Notes under the pieces: generated by a model | What the model was told of the DNA's origin: nothing | Database searches by the model: none | The model's input: only the letters and a program-made list of their open reading frames with translations | Assembly (NCBI RefSeq): GCF_000942395.1 | Contig: NZ_LN812102.1 | Span: forward strand, 31,358-95,357 | Reading direction: 5' to 3' | Source of the DNA: Risungbinella massiliensis | GTDB taxonomy: Bacteria; Bacillota; Bacilli; Thermoactinomycetales; Thermoactinomycetaceae | Length of the DNA stretch: 64,000 bases | Shown: positions 34,090-42,563 of the stretch, piece after piece | Position numbering within the stretch: position 1 is the first letter of the stretch | How the letters are laid out: every line of letters begins with the position of its first letter | Program-made: the position numbers and the translations under genes

Positions 34090-34262
34090 GCAAAGACCTG
34101 CCTTTCTTTACAAAATAGATATCATACTATATGTAACTTGGCACTTGTCAGTGTGGACTCAAGAGAAGGATCGAGAAGCTTCTGTTTAGAAAAAGGGATA
34201 ACTTGGAATGATAGTGAAAGATGATGGTTGTGTTACATGCTTGAATAGAAGGAGTCTATTTT

Positions 34263-34664
34263 ATGGAAGAATATATGTCCTATAATATCTGGGCGGTACT
34301 TCTTGCAACTTTCGCATACATGGCGATAGGAAGTTTTTGGTATTCCCCATTGCTGTTCGGAAAAGTATGGATGAGAGAGCTATCTATAACCGAAAAAGAT
34401 CTAACAGATCCCAAGGAGGCGATGTTAGGAGCACTCGTTACCACTTTTTTATCTGCCAATATTTTGGAAGTGCTTTTGATCATATCCCATTCGGAGAATG
34501 CATTAGATGGACTCTGGATTGGAACATTAGTGGGACTTGTAATTGGGGCTGTCTTTGCAACTAACTCTTTTTTTGAGCGTAAATCATGGCGACTTTATCT
34601 CATTACAATCGGATATCATTTTGTAGCTTTTCTTTTAATGGGCTCTATTCTCGGTGGATGGTAG
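34263..34664 (+). CDS. DUF1761 membrane protein
   Basis: 133 residues with four membrane helices. The DUF1761 signature AYMAIGSFWYSPLLFGKVWM lies in helix 1 and LVGLVIGAVFATNSFFERKSWRLYLI in the third. Function unknown; membrane location is clear. GAAGGAG is 8 bp before ATG 34263. Confidence 0.85.
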   Translation: MEEYMSYNIWAVLLATFAYMAIGSFWYSPLLFGKVWMRELSITEKDLTDPKEAMLGALVTTFLSANILEVLLIISHSENALDGLWIGTLVGLVIGAVFATNSFFERKSWRLYLITIGYHFVAFLLMGSILGGW

Positions 34665-35005
34665 ATGATATACACAAAGAGACTCTTGTCATGGAAGTAG
34701 TTAGCCTTCCGTGATAAGAGTCCTTTTGGGCTTTCTAGGATTTTTATACCAACTGATTTTTAGGATAGAGTATAGTTACGTTTTATTTCTTGAAAAGATA
34801 TATTCATGCAAATATTCTTTTGTTGTTAATAGAAAATAAAGAAATCAGAAAGAATAATACGGTTATTGGATGAAAAGTAAGATAAAATATAAATTGCTTG
34901 AATTCAAATTTTATCATAATTACTGCTAAAATCTGGACAACTTAGCAGAAATTAAATAATAGTTTTGAATATGGAATGTCAGTAATCATGTGAACGGAGG
35001 ATAAG
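34665..35005. other. Intergenic region with terminator and AT-rich upstream sequence
   Basis: 341 bp. The first 60 bp hold the DUF1761 terminator (34681-34730). The rest is AT-rich, with no ORF or repeat that I can support, and must contain the methyltransferase promoter. Confidence 0.5.
34681..34730 (+). terminator. Terminator of the DUF1761 gene
   Basis: GACTCTTGTCATGGAAG pairs imperfectly with CTTCCGTGATAAGAGTC (arms about 34681-34697 and 34706-34722, one mismatch), followed by CTTTTGGG. Confidence 0.75.
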
Positions 35006-35752
35006 ATGACGGATTATCCGATCACGAACAATTCTCATTATTTTCGTCGGGAGGTAACTTTTGATCGAGACCTCCAGGCTCATTATCAACAGCAACAAAA
35101 AGGATCATATCATGTGCTCGATTTAGCATGTGGGGAAGGTGAGTTTTTAAAGAAACAGATTCAATCACTAGGTACAAACGGAATTCATTGGTATGGATTA
35201 GATCTGTCTCCAGACTTACTATTTCATGCAAAGCAGACGTTGGCAGATGAGTGGGTAATGTTGTCAGAAGGATCAGCAGATGCTTTGCCCTATCCGGACG
35301 ATAGTATGAATTATATTTCCAATCGTTACTCCTTTCATCACTTTTTGAATAAAAGAGGAGTTATTCGTGAGATTTGGCGTGTTCTTAAACCGGGTGGTAT
35401 GCTCAAAATGACCAATCGTTCGGTATTTGACGAAGCGAATAGTTGGCTTTACTTGTACTTTCCTAATGCATTTTTTGAGGACTGCAATCGATATTGGTCT
35501 CGAGAAATGTTATTTGGAGCAATGCAACAGATGGGCTTTCATGTACAGATCCAACTGAAAGTGACAATGAAACTAGAGCCTCTTCGCCATCTACTATATC
35601 TTGCGGAGATGCAAGCTTTTTCCTCTCTTACTCGTCTCTCTGGACGGGACTATCAGTCGGGGCTTTCTATGATGCGAGAGAAGTTGAGAAAGAACCCTAA
35701 AAGCAGAATTCAAACAGAACAATCCGAGATGATTTTATATGCTCGAAAGTGA
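35006..35752 (+). CDS. Class I SAM-dependent methyltransferase
   Basis: 248 residues. SAM motif I is VLDLACGEGEFL (about residues 37-48), followed by GLDLSPDLL, ADALPYPDDSMNYI and REIWRVLKPGGML, all typical of UbiE/type-11 methyltransferases. The substrate is unknown; no cofactor or antibiotic operon is adjacent. GGAGG is 6 bp before ATG 35006. Confidence 0.88.
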   Translation: MTDYPITNNSHYFRREVTFDRDLQAHYQQQQKGSYHVLDLACGEGEFLKKQIQSLGTNGIHWYGLDLSPDLLFHAKQTLADEWVMLSEGSADALPYPDDSMNYISNRYSFHHFLNKRGVIREIWRVLKPGGMLKMTNRSVFDEANSWLYLYFPNAFFEDCNRYWSREMLFGAMQQMGFHVQIQLKVTMKLEPLRHLLYLAEMQAFSSLTRLSGRDYQSGLSMMREKLRKNPKSRIQTEQSEMILYARK

Positions 35753-35853
35753 AATAGTGAACAAATTACTAGCCCTATTGGAAAGTTCGTTTTATAATCA
35801 AATTGGGCACGAATGTAAAATTGGGCTCGAAAGATAAGGGAGTGGAAAAAAGA

Positions 35854-36207
35854 ATGTCATGGTTAAAAGAAGCACATGTAGGCTCTTGGGAGCTGGCATT
35901 AGTGTTGGCAGTAGTAAGCTATGTGTTGTATCTTACCGGAAAAACGAAAGTAGGTTTTATCCTACATAACATTGTGCGTGTATGCTACATTATCATCGTA
36001 GGAACTGGTCTTACGATGCTGATCACTTGGGATGTAAACCCGATCTTCCATCTAAAGGCACTTCTTGCTGTGATCGGGATTGGACTTTTAGAAATGGCTC
36101 TAGTTCGTGCGAAAAAGGAAAAGCCAAGTGCAGTCTTTTTAGCATCAGGTTTAGTGGTTTTTGTTGTGGTAATTTTGATTGGTTATGGCGTAATTGGTGG
36201 GTTTTAA
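35854..36207 (+). CDS. YisL-family (DUF1516) membrane protein
   Basis: 117 residues with four membrane helices. It starts MSWLKEAHVGSWELALVLA and contains LHNIVRVCYIIIVGTGL and FHLKALLAVIGIGLLEMAL, matching B. subtilis YisL in length and layout. Function unknown. ATG 35854 is preceded by GGGAGTGG; the open frame further upstream lacks a ribosome site. Confidence 0.85.
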   Translation: MSWLKEAHVGSWELALVLAVVSYVLYLTGKTKVGFILHNIVRVCYIIIVGTGLTMLITWDVNPIFHLKALLAVIGIGLLEMALVRAKKEKPSAVFLASGLVVFVVVILIGYGVIGGF

Positions 36208-36218
36208 AGTGAATTTCA

Positions 36219-36252
36219 ATGGGTTCCTTATATGAAGGGGCCCTTTTTTATT
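36219..36252 (+). terminator. Terminator of the YisL-like gene
   Basis: GGGTTCCTT pairs with AAGGGGCCC, two G-T pairs included (36221-36243), followed by TTTTTTA. Confidence 0.75.
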
Positions 36253-36305
36253 ACCAGATTATATACAAACAGTAAACTCGTCATTACAAAAAGAGGTGGA
36301 TTTTA

Positions 36306-36962
36306 TTGGTGAACAAATGGGATCATCTATTAACAGGATTAAAGAGTCTTCAAGGTGATTTACCTTCCTTCGATACTACTGATTTACCTAGTAATCCTGA
36401 AATTCTATTTGCATCCTGGTTCCAAGAGGCTCGTGATATTGGTGTACCAGAACCACATGCGATGACGCTGTCAACCGTTAGAGCCGATGGAACTCCTGAT
36501 GCTAGAGTACTGATTTTAAAAAAGCTAATTGAGGGAAAATGGTACTTTGCAAGTACCAATGAGAGCGCCAAAGGGCTACAGATCCAGCAAAATCCTTATG
36601 TTGCTCTTACCTTTTATTGGTTCAAACTTGGGAAACAAGTACGGATCAGAGGAAAAGTCATGGATGCAGGGGATGAAGCTAGTAAAGTAGATTTCCTCCA
36701 ACGACCAATAGGAGCCAGAGCGATTGCTTTAATAGAGAAGCAGAGTAAGGAATTATTGGACCCTTTTGAATTAGAAGAAGCGATTCGTGAGCAAGAGATA
36801 CACTTATTGGCAGACCCAGATAAGATTACGCCAAATTGGCGACTCTATGCAGTTCAGGCAGAGGAAGTGGAATTTTGGCAGGGAGATTCTAAGAGGAAAC
36901 ATACTCGTGTAGTCTATCGGAAAGAAGGAGACGAGTGGAGACAGAAGCTTTTGTGGCCTTAA
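36306..36962 (+). CDS. pdxH: Pyridoxamine 5'-phosphate oxidase family protein (PdxH-like)
   Basis: 218 residues of PNPOx type. EPHAMTLSTVRADGTPDARVLILK and WYFASTNESAKGLQIQ bind FMN, FYWFKLGKQVRIRG follows, and the C-terminal dimerisation region closes with RLYAVQAEEVEFWQ and the Arg-rich RVVYRKEGDEW. It oxidises PNP/PMP to pyridoxal phosphate. Firmicutes usually make PLP through PdxST, so salvage is likely. Start is TTG 36306 (GAGGTGG 6 bp upstream) or GTG 36309. The close match over the whole length favours true PdxH, but related PhzG-like oxidases cannot be excluded. Confidence 0.87.
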   Translation: MVNKWDHLLTGLKSLQGDLPSFDTTDLPSNPEILFASWFQEARDIGVPEPHAMTLSTVRADGTPDARVLILKKLIEGKWYFASTNESAKGLQIQQNPYVALTFYWFKLGKQVRIRGKVMDAGDEASKVDFLQRPIGARAIALIEKQSKELLDPFELEEAIREQEIHLLADPDKITPNWRLYAVQAEEVEFWQGDSKRKHTRVVYRKEGDEWRQKLLWP

Positions 36963-37119
36963 AGAACGGTTGCGTTGTTAGTAGAGATGGTTTGAGAGTT
37001 CGAAGTAGACGTTGTAGTGGGGATTGGATTTCATGATCAAGAACCTATTATGCGAATTATTGGGGAATAGAATTTGGAATTTCAATGCTGTATTGTATAA
37101 AGAAAAAATGGAGGTACAA

Positions 37120-37860
37120 ATGATGAAGGTAATTGGACTTTTAGGTGGAATGAGCTGGGAATCTTCAGCAATTTATTATGAATTGATAAATAAAAGAGTA
37201 AAAGAAAAATTGGGTGGTCATCATTCAGCCCAAATTATTATGTACTCTGTTGATTTTCAGAAGATTAAAGATTATCAACATAATGGAGAATGGAATAAAG
37301 CGACAAACGAACTGATCTCAGCAGCACAAAGAATTGAAAAAGCTGGTGCAGATTATTTAGTAATTTGCACAAACACGATGCACAAGTCAGCAGACGAAAT
37401 TCAAGAGAATATAAAGATTCCGTTACTTCATATAGCAGACACTACTGCAGAACAAATTAAAAACGATAATATTCACAATGTTGGATTGTTAGCTACTAAT
37501 TTCACTATGGAGGAAAATTTCTATAAAGGTCGTTTAAGAGATAAGTATGGTCTAAACGTATTAATTCCCAATCATGAAGATAGAACAGAAGTCCATAATA
37601 TCATTTACAACGAACTTTGTTTAGGAGAGGTAAGATCGAAATCAAAAGAAAGCTATAAGAGGATTATAGATAAGCTTATTCAAGATGGTGCAGAAGCAAT
37701 TATTTTAGGGTGTACGGAAATTACAATGTTAATCGGACAAGATGATGTTAGTATACCTGTCTACGATACAACAGCTATTCATGCAAGAACAGCAGCGGAT
37801 CAATCTATAGCGATACATGACTCAACTGGATACAATCTCTCATCATCCCATAAATTATGA
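37120..37860 (+). CDS. Aspartate/glutamate racemase family protein
   Basis: 246 residues. IGLLGGMSWESSAIYY at the N-terminus, catalytic Cys in VICTNTMHK (about residue 82) and second Cys in LGCTEITML (about 196) identify the PLP-independent Asp/Glu/hydantoin racemase superfamily. Aspartate racemase makes D-Asp; broader amino-acid racemases share the motifs. ATG 37120 has GGAGG 5 bp upstream. The open frame upstream (37024) has no ribosome site. Codon use looks more A-rich than that of neighbours, which could mean separate acquisition. Confidence 0.88.
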   Translation: MMKVIGLLGGMSWESSAIYYELINKRVKEKLGGHHSAQIIMYSVDFQKIKDYQHNGEWNKATNELISAAQRIEKAGADYLVICTNTMHKSADEIQENIKIPLLHIADTTAEQIKNDNIHNVGLLATNFTMEENFYKGRLRDKYGLNVLIPNHEDRTEVHNIIYNELCLGEVRSKSKESYKRIIDKLIQDGAEAIILGCTEITMLIGQDDVSIPVYDTTAIHARTAADQSIAIHDSTGYNLSSSHKL

Positions 37861-37918
37861 TTCTCATCTAACTTAAACATTTAGTGATTAAATATATCGT
37901 TAATAACTATTCATGTAT

Positions 37919-37967
37919 AAACCCCAAGCAAACTTCCTGTTCAAATAGGATTTGCTTGGGGTTTATA
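37919..37967. terminator. Bidirectional terminator
   Basis: Perfect 14-bp stem AAACCCCAAGCAAA (37919-37932) and TTTGCTTGGGGTTT (37951-37964) between convergent racemase and GNAT genes. Confidence 0.9.
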
Positions 37968-37969
37968 TT

Positions 37970-38566
37970 TTATCTGGCAAGTTTAGCTATTAGTCCCTCT
38001 TTCACCTGTGGCCATTCTTTTCGGATAATGGAATAAACTACAGCATTTCGTATGTATCCACTAGCTAGTTGACGTTCATTGCGCAAAATCCCTTCTTTTG
38101 TAGCACCCATACGTTCAATCGCTTTTTGTGACCGGATGTTACGCTCATCTGTTTTGATCTGAACACGTATCAGATCTAGTTTCTCAAAACAGTACTTTAA
38201 CAAGAGGAGTTTACAAGTCGTGTTGACGAAGCTACGTTGATAATCTGCGCTATACCAAGTCGAACCCAGTTCAGCTGTCCGATGAGTCAAATTTAGATCA
38301 TAGAGACGAGTCGTGCCAATAACTTCTCCTGATTCGCGTAGTTTTACGATAAAAGGAAGCGCTGTTCCAGAATTTCGTTGTTCAATCGCTTGGCTCATCC
38401 AATGCTGGAATTGTTCCATCGTCTCAATTTGTACCAGCATATACTCCCAGATTTCGGGGTTTGCATGCTGATAAAGTTCTTCAGCATGTTCTAATTGCAT
38501 TGGTACAAGTTCAATTTGTTCATTTACAAGGGTAGGTGGATTTGTAAAAATTTGATTCATCTCCAT
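37970..38566 (-). CDS. GNAT acetyltransferase, RimJ/RimL-like
   Basis: 198 residues with ELVPMQLEHAEELYQ at the start, GEVIGTTRLYDL, WYSADYQRSFVNTTCKLLLLKYCFE and RNIRSQKAIERMGATKEG, typical of the RimJ/RimL group. RimJ and RimL acetylate ribosomal protein N-termini, but relatives modify many small molecules. The glycine acetyl-CoA loop is atypical (SADYQRSFVNT, without RGxGxG). ATG 38566 lies 4 bp after CAGGAG, and ATG 38560 is also possible. Same strand as the small membrane protein gene, 14 bp downstream. Confidence 0.84.
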   Translation of the reverse strand: MEMNQIFTNPPTLVNEQIELVPMQLEHAEELYQHANPEIWEYMLVQIETMEQFQHWMSQAIEQRNSGTALPFIVKLRESGEVIGTTRLYDLNLTHRTAELGSTWYSADYQRSFVNTTCKLLLLKYCFEKLDLIRVQIKTDERNIRSQKAIERMGATKEGILRNERQLASGYIRNAVVYSIIRKEWPQVKEGLIAKLAR

Positions 38567-38580
38567 ACAACTCCTGACCA

Positions 38581-38778
38581 TCAGATTGTCTTGATCATCC
38601 AAACTACTGAGATAACAATCGCCACAATATAAATAATGGTAATCCAAAGCAATGTTCGAGGACTTTTGCGAACATAACCGTTATTTTGACCGGCACTCTG
38701 CGTTTTGGCAAGCATTAAGGTAGTAACAGTACCAAGTAAGATCGCAATGACACTGATTACTACTACCCACGTCATCAT
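38581..38778 (-). CDS. Small two-helix membrane protein
   Basis: 65 residues: helix 1 VVVISVIAILLGTVTTLMLA, a polar loop QSAGQNNGYVRKSPRT, helix 2 LLWITIIYIVAIVISVVWMI. I do not recognise a family. AAGGGG is 7-8 bp upstream of ATG. It precedes the RimJ/RimL-like gene by 14 bp in the same direction, which suggests one transcript. Confidence 0.7.
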   Translation of the reverse strand: MMTWVVVISVIAILLGTVTTLMLAKTQSAGQNNGYVRKSPRTLLWITIIYIVAIVISVVWMIKTI

Positions 38779-38934
38779 AAAATCAGCCCCTTTTAATGTT
38801 ATTTTAGCATGAGTCTGAAGAGAAATAAAAAGGTAATGCTAGGTGTAATGGGAAGATTCATCGATTTCAATTTCCCGATTATAAATAGCATAAAATTTAT
38901 CTTCCCTCAAAAAATAAAAAGGGAGGTGAATTTT

Positions 38935-39117
38935 ATGGATCTTCAGCGCGCTAAGCAGATTTTTTCTTCTTCATCTGACATTGATGTAAAGTATAATGGT
39001 GATTCGGTTTGGATCGAGAAAATTAATGAGGATAATGGAACCGCCAATGTACATTTACGAGGTTCAGAGCAGGATAAAGTGGAAGTAGAGATTTCTCAAC
39101 TTAGAGAAGTACAGTAA
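38935..39117 (+). CDS. sspH: H-type small acid-soluble spore protein
   Basis: 60 residues: MDLQRAKQIFSSSSDIDVKY, then VWIEKINEDNGTANVHL, aligning well with B. subtilis SspH in length and in the LQRAK...NEDxGTA pattern. H-type SASPs are minor DNA-core proteins made in the forespore under SigG-type control. ATG 38935 has GGGAGGTG 6 bp upstream. The longer open frame from 38809 would only add non-conserved residues. Its presence shows that the organism sporulates. Followed by a strong terminator. Confidence 0.9.
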   Translation: MDLQRAKQIFSSSSDIDVKYNGDSVWIEKINEDNGTANVHLRGSEQDKVEVEISQLREVQ

Positions 39118-39125
39118 TAAACATG

Positions 39126-39165
39126 AACAACCACCCTATGCAAGAGGTAGGGTGGTTGTTTTATT
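39126..39165 (+). terminator. Terminator of the SASP gene
   Basis: Perfect 13-bp stem AACAACCACCCTA (39126-39138) and TAGGGTGGTTGTT (39148-39160), then TTATT. Confidence 0.92.
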
Positions 39166-39432
39166 AGTTTGACTTTGGTTCTGAAATCAGTGAATATATA
39201 TGCCGCCTCTTAATGAAACTATCGTAGCTATTTAATTTGTTTTTTAAATCATTTTTTAGTTATTTTTGATTAACGCTAAAGGTATATGAAAAAGATAAAT
39301 GTCAAAATGGATTCAGTGATCTTTCGATAGTAATCTTGGATGTTAGAGTTTATGATAATAGTTGTTTTTAGTTAAACCTAGTTCATACTGAAATGTTCAA
39401 ATTCCATTATACTACCCTGTTAGGAGATATAT
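39166..39432. other. AT-rich region upstream of pabA
   Basis: Together with the terminator this makes 315 bp without a gene between the SASP gene and pabA. I see no ORF, repeat or clear -35/-10 pair; it must contain the pab promoter. Confidence 0.4.
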
Positions 39433-39999
39433 ATGATACTTATCATAGATAATTATGATTCATTTACATACAATCTGGTTCAGTATTTACAACAACTAGG
39501 CGAAGAAATAGTTGTTTATCGTAATGATGAAATGACCATTTCGCAGATCAGAGAACAAAAGCCAGACTTTATTCTTATTTCTCCTGGACCTGGAAATCCA
39601 AATGATGCTGGTATCAGCTTAGATGTAGTGAAAAACTTTGCGGGTGAGATCCCCATTTTAGGAGTTTGTCTCGGTCATCAAACAATCGTACAAGCTTTTG
39701 GTGGGTGTGTAAACGAAGCTGGACAACCTGTTCATGGTAAGACTTCGTTGATCTATCATGATGGAAAAGGACTTTTTACCTCTTTGCCTTCTCCATTTCG
39801 GGTAGCTCGTTATCACTCGCTCATTGCAGAAGCTAATTCCCTACCAGATGTCCTAGAAGTGAGCGCCAAGACAGAAGTAGGGGAGATCATGGCAATTCGC
39901 CATAAAAAACTGCCAATTCAAGGTGTGCAGTTTCATCCGGAGGCGATCCTGACGGAACATGGATACTCACTTCTACAAAATTTTATCCAACAACGTTAG
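39433..39999 (+). CDS. pabA: Aminodeoxychorismate/anthranilate synthase glutaminase subunit
   Basis: 188 residues of a class I glutamine amidotransferase: MILIIDNYDSFTYNLVQYL, oxyanion loop ISPGPGNPNDAG, nucleophile GVCLGHQ, and His/Glu in QFHPEAILTEHG. It releases ammonia from glutamine for the synthase partner. In Bacillus one such subunit (PabA/TrpG) can serve both folate and tryptophan pathways. The next gene is an ADC synthase, so the folate role is primary. AGGAGA is 5 bp upstream of ATG; its stop lies 9 bp before the next start. Confidence 0.93.
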   Translation: MILIIDNYDSFTYNLVQYLQQLGEEIVVYRNDEMTISQIREQKPDFILISPGPGNPNDAGISLDVVKNFAGEIPILGVCLGHQTIVQAFGGCVNEAGQPVHGKTSLIYHDGKGLFTSLPSPFRVARYHSLIAEANSLPDVLEVSAKTEVGEIMAIRHKKLPIQGVQFHPEAILTEHGYSLLQNFIQQR

Positions 40000-40008
40000 G
40001 TGGTACTT

Positions 40009-41754
40009 ATGGCAAGTAAACCATTCTTATATTTTCAATATCAAACGAGTAGTGGAACTATAGAACCACTTGCTTTTTCCAATCCGCAAAAAATTTGGGA
40101 AGTGCACACATTAGATCAAATCATTCCAGTTTTGCACGAAGTCCAAGCATATGTAAAAAAAGGTTATTATGCTGCCGGATATCTTTCTTATGAAGCTGCT
40201 CCTGCCTTTGATTCTGCTTTTCAGGTGCGTAGCGGAGCTACAATCCCACTATTATGGTTTGCTATTTTTGATGAGCCAAGCCGCAAAAAACTTCTACCAA
40301 CCGAATGTTCATTTCATGCGACAGATTGGGAACCTGATATTCGAAAAGAGCAGTATGAGTCAGCGATAAAGTCCATTCATAGCGCGATCCATCAGGGAGA
40401 CACATACCAGGTAAACTATACAATGCGACTTTTGGCAAATATGGAGGGAGACCCTTTCACGTTTTATCAAAAGCTGTCTCAAAGACAACGTGCAAATTAT
40501 ACCGCCTATCTAGACATAGGTCGGTACCAGATTTTATCTATCTCGCCAGAACTCTTCTTTCATCTAGAAGGAAACAAGATTACAACTAAGCCGATGAAAG
40601 GAACGGCACAACGCGGTCGGTATGGGATCGAAGACCAAATGATAAAGGACCAGCTACGGAGCTCAGAAAAAGAAAGAGCAGAAAACGTGATGATCGTGGA
40701 TTTGATCCGGAACGATTTAGGGAGAATTGCAAAAACAGGAAGTGTTTCGGTACCAAAGATTTTTGAGGTTGAAACATACCCAACCGTTCATCAGATGACC
40801 TCTACCGTCACAGCAGAACTCTCTGAAAAGACAGGTTTCGTGGAGATATTACGAGCACTTTTTCCTTGTGGCTCCATCACAGGTGCACCTAAAGTAAGTA
40901 CGATGAAGTGGATTGCAAATTTAGAGGTTTCTCCACGCGAGATTTATTGTGGCACGATTGGTTATCTAACCCCAAAAGGGGAGGCAATTTTTAATATTCC
41001 GATTCGAACCGTTTTGATCGACTCCCATACAAACAAAGCGATTTATGGTGTTGGAGGCGGTGTCACGTGGGATTCGACCTCAGAAGGAGAATACGAGGAA
41101 GCATTTTCAAAAGCTAGATTTTTAGTAGAGGAGCAACCAGTTTTTTCTTTATTAGAAAGTATTCGTTTAGAAAATGCTAATTACTCACTATTAAGTGCTC
41201 ATATGACGAGAATGAGCGAGTCTGCTCACTATTTTGGTTTTCCTTTTGATCGTAGTAGGGTGGAAGAGGCTTTAGAGGAGTTTCGTCTACAAAAACAACA
41301 AGGTGTTTATAAAGTAAGGGTGTTATCTAGACCGGATGGTAGCGTGGGAGTAGAGGGAGAAAAAATTTTCGATGAAAACGAACCTGTTCTGGCTCGTCTA
41401 GCAAAGGAGCCAATTGACTCGTCTAATCGCTTTTTATTTCATAAGACAACCAATAGGGAGATTTATGATTTTCACCGAAAACAGTTATCCGATGACGAAT
41501 ATGATGTCCTACTTTGGAATGAGAACGGAGAACTGACTGAATTTACGATAGGCAATCTCGTGATGGAAATCAACGGAAAGAAGTGGACGCCAAAACAAAA
41601 CGCTGGATTGCTCGCAGGAACATTTCGTCAACAATTGTTGGAACGTGGAGAGATAGAAGAGTGTCATTTGACTATAGACGATCTCAAAAAGACGGAGAAA
41701 ATCTGGCACATTAACAGTGTGCGTGGTTGGATCGAGGTTCAACTTATTATATAG
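40009..41754 (+). CDS. pabB: Fused aminodeoxychorismate synthase component I and ADC lyase (PabB-PabC)
   Basis: 581 residues in two parts. Residues about 1-350 form the chorismate-binding domain: IKSIHSAIHQGDTYQVNYT, KPMKGTAQRG (P-x-K-G-T, the ADC-synthase form, versus PIAGT in anthranilate synthases), CGSITGAPKVSTM and EGEYEEAFSKARF. Residues about 375-581 are a fold-type IV aminotransferase/lyase-like domain with HKTTNREIYDF and GELTEFTIGNLVME. The two make p-aminobenzoate from chorismate with PabA. ATG 40009 has AGGTGG 6 bp upstream. The PLP Lys (KTTN context) appears present, so lyase activity is likely. Confidence 0.9.
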   Translation: MASKPFLYFQYQTSSGTIEPLAFSNPQKIWEVHTLDQIIPVLHEVQAYVKKGYYAAGYLSYEAAPAFDSAFQVRSGATIPLLWFAIFDEPSRKKLLPTECSFHATDWEPDIRKEQYESAIKSIHSAIHQGDTYQVNYTMRLLANMEGDPFTFYQKLSQRQRANYTAYLDIGRYQILSISPELFFHLEGNKITTKPMKGTAQRGRYGIEDQMIKDQLRSSEKERAENVMIVDLIRNDLGRIAKTGSVSVPKIFEVETYPTVHQMTSTVTAELSEKTGFVEILRALFPCGSITGAPKVSTMKWIANLEVSPREIYCGTIGYLTPKGEAIFNIPIRTVLIDSHTNKAIYGVGGGVTWDSTSEGEYEEAFSKARFLVEEQPVFSLLESIRLENANYSLLSAHMTRMSESAHYFGFPFDRSRVEEALEEFRLQKQQGVYKVRVLSRPDGSVGVEGEKIFDENEPVLARLAKEPIDSSNRFLFHKTTNREIYDFHRKQLSDDEYDVLLWNENGELTEFTIGNLVMEINGKKWTPKQNAGLLAGTFRQQLLERGEIEECHLTIDDLKKTEKIWHINSVRGWIEVQLII

Positions 41755-41761
41755 ATAATGA

Positions 41762-41802
41762 AGAGAGTCCTAGCACAAAAAGTAGTGTAAGGACTCTTTT
41801 GT
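41762..41802 (+). terminator. Terminator of the pab operon
   Basis: AGAGTCCTAGCAC (41764-41776) pairs with GTGTAAGGACTCT (about 41785-41797) with one bulge, followed by TTTGTTAGG. Confidence 0.8.
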
Positions 41803-41849
41803 TAGGTTTTTGGTGATCACTTGATTGATTTTGGAAATAATTTTCTTGT

Positions 41850-42470
41850 TTATGTTTCTGACCGAAGCGTTTTCCCAAGCTCATCGCTTAGACCAAAGTA
41901 GTGACGGAAGTTGTAAATGAGTGGATTCCATTTTTTGGGGTCAATGTGATTCTCCCCAATCACGATCTCTTCATGTGCATGGACACGTACAGCTTGTGTC
42001 TCGACAATTGCAAAATCAGGGGAATAATCAGGAATACGAATGTGCTGAATCTTTGCTTCAATTTGGATTGGGCACTCGATAATTCGGGTAGGCTTAATTA
42101 TTTTGGATTCAGCAGGAGTTAGTCCACATAGATCATATTTGTTTTTTTGATAGGTGTACCCTAGCCGCTTTTTATACTCTGGAACAGGGGTTTTTCCAGT
42201 GTAGGGAGCTAATTTTTCGACGTTCTCCCACAAGGAGGCGTCGGGTATATTCAACACACACTCCTGCTCGCGTTGTATATTTTCTATTGCTTTTCCACCG
42301 AGTCCAATTCCTAAAATAATATTATCCCCCAAAGCCCATGACGAAGAAATAGGTGTGATATTGCTAGTTTGATCTTCGTTTAATGTGGTCAATAAAATGA
42401 CAGGAGTCCCATAGTATAAGATTTTTGGTTTGATTATTTGGCTTTTTGGCAGTTGTTGTAACTCGTTCAT
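41850..42470 (-). CDS. Flavin reductase-like FMN-binding protein
   Basis: 206 residues of the flavin-reductase-like (DIM6/NTAB) split-barrel family: ILYYGTPVILLTTLNEDQTSNITPISSSWALGDNII is the FMN-binding core, with ECVLNIPDAS and the C-terminal HIDPKKWNPLIYNFRHYFGL. Such proteins use FMN in reductase or oxygenase reactions; the substrate is unknown. ATG 42470 with GAGGAGAG 7-8 bp upstream; the in-frame ATG at 42485 lies over that ribosome site. Divergent from an ArsR-type regulator 93 bp away, its likely controller. Confidence 0.85.
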   Translation of the reverse strand: MNELQQLPKSQIIKPKILYYGTPVILLTTLNEDQTSNITPISSSWALGDNIILGIGLGGKAIENIQREQECVLNIPDASLWENVEKLAPYTGKTPVPEYKKRLGYTYQKNKYDLCGLTPAESKIIKPTRIIECPIQIEAKIQHIRIPDYSPDFAIVETQAVRVHAHEEIVIGENHIDPKKWNPLIYNFRHYFGLSDELGKTLRSET

Positions 42471-42519
42471 GATAACTCTCCTCATCTGTATTTTCTTTTT
42501 TAGTGTAAGATATAAACAA

Positions 42520-42535
42520 TTCGACTGTCATCGAA
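42520..42535. promoter_or_regulatory. Inverted repeat between flavin reductase and ArsR genes
   Basis: TTCGA (42520-42524) and TCGAA (42531-42535) with a 6-bp centre, 28 bp before the ArsR start and within the 93-bp divergent promoter region. Candidate operator; the protein that binds is inference. Confidence 0.4.
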
Positions 42536-42563
42536 ATATGGATTACACAAATGGGGGATTAAC

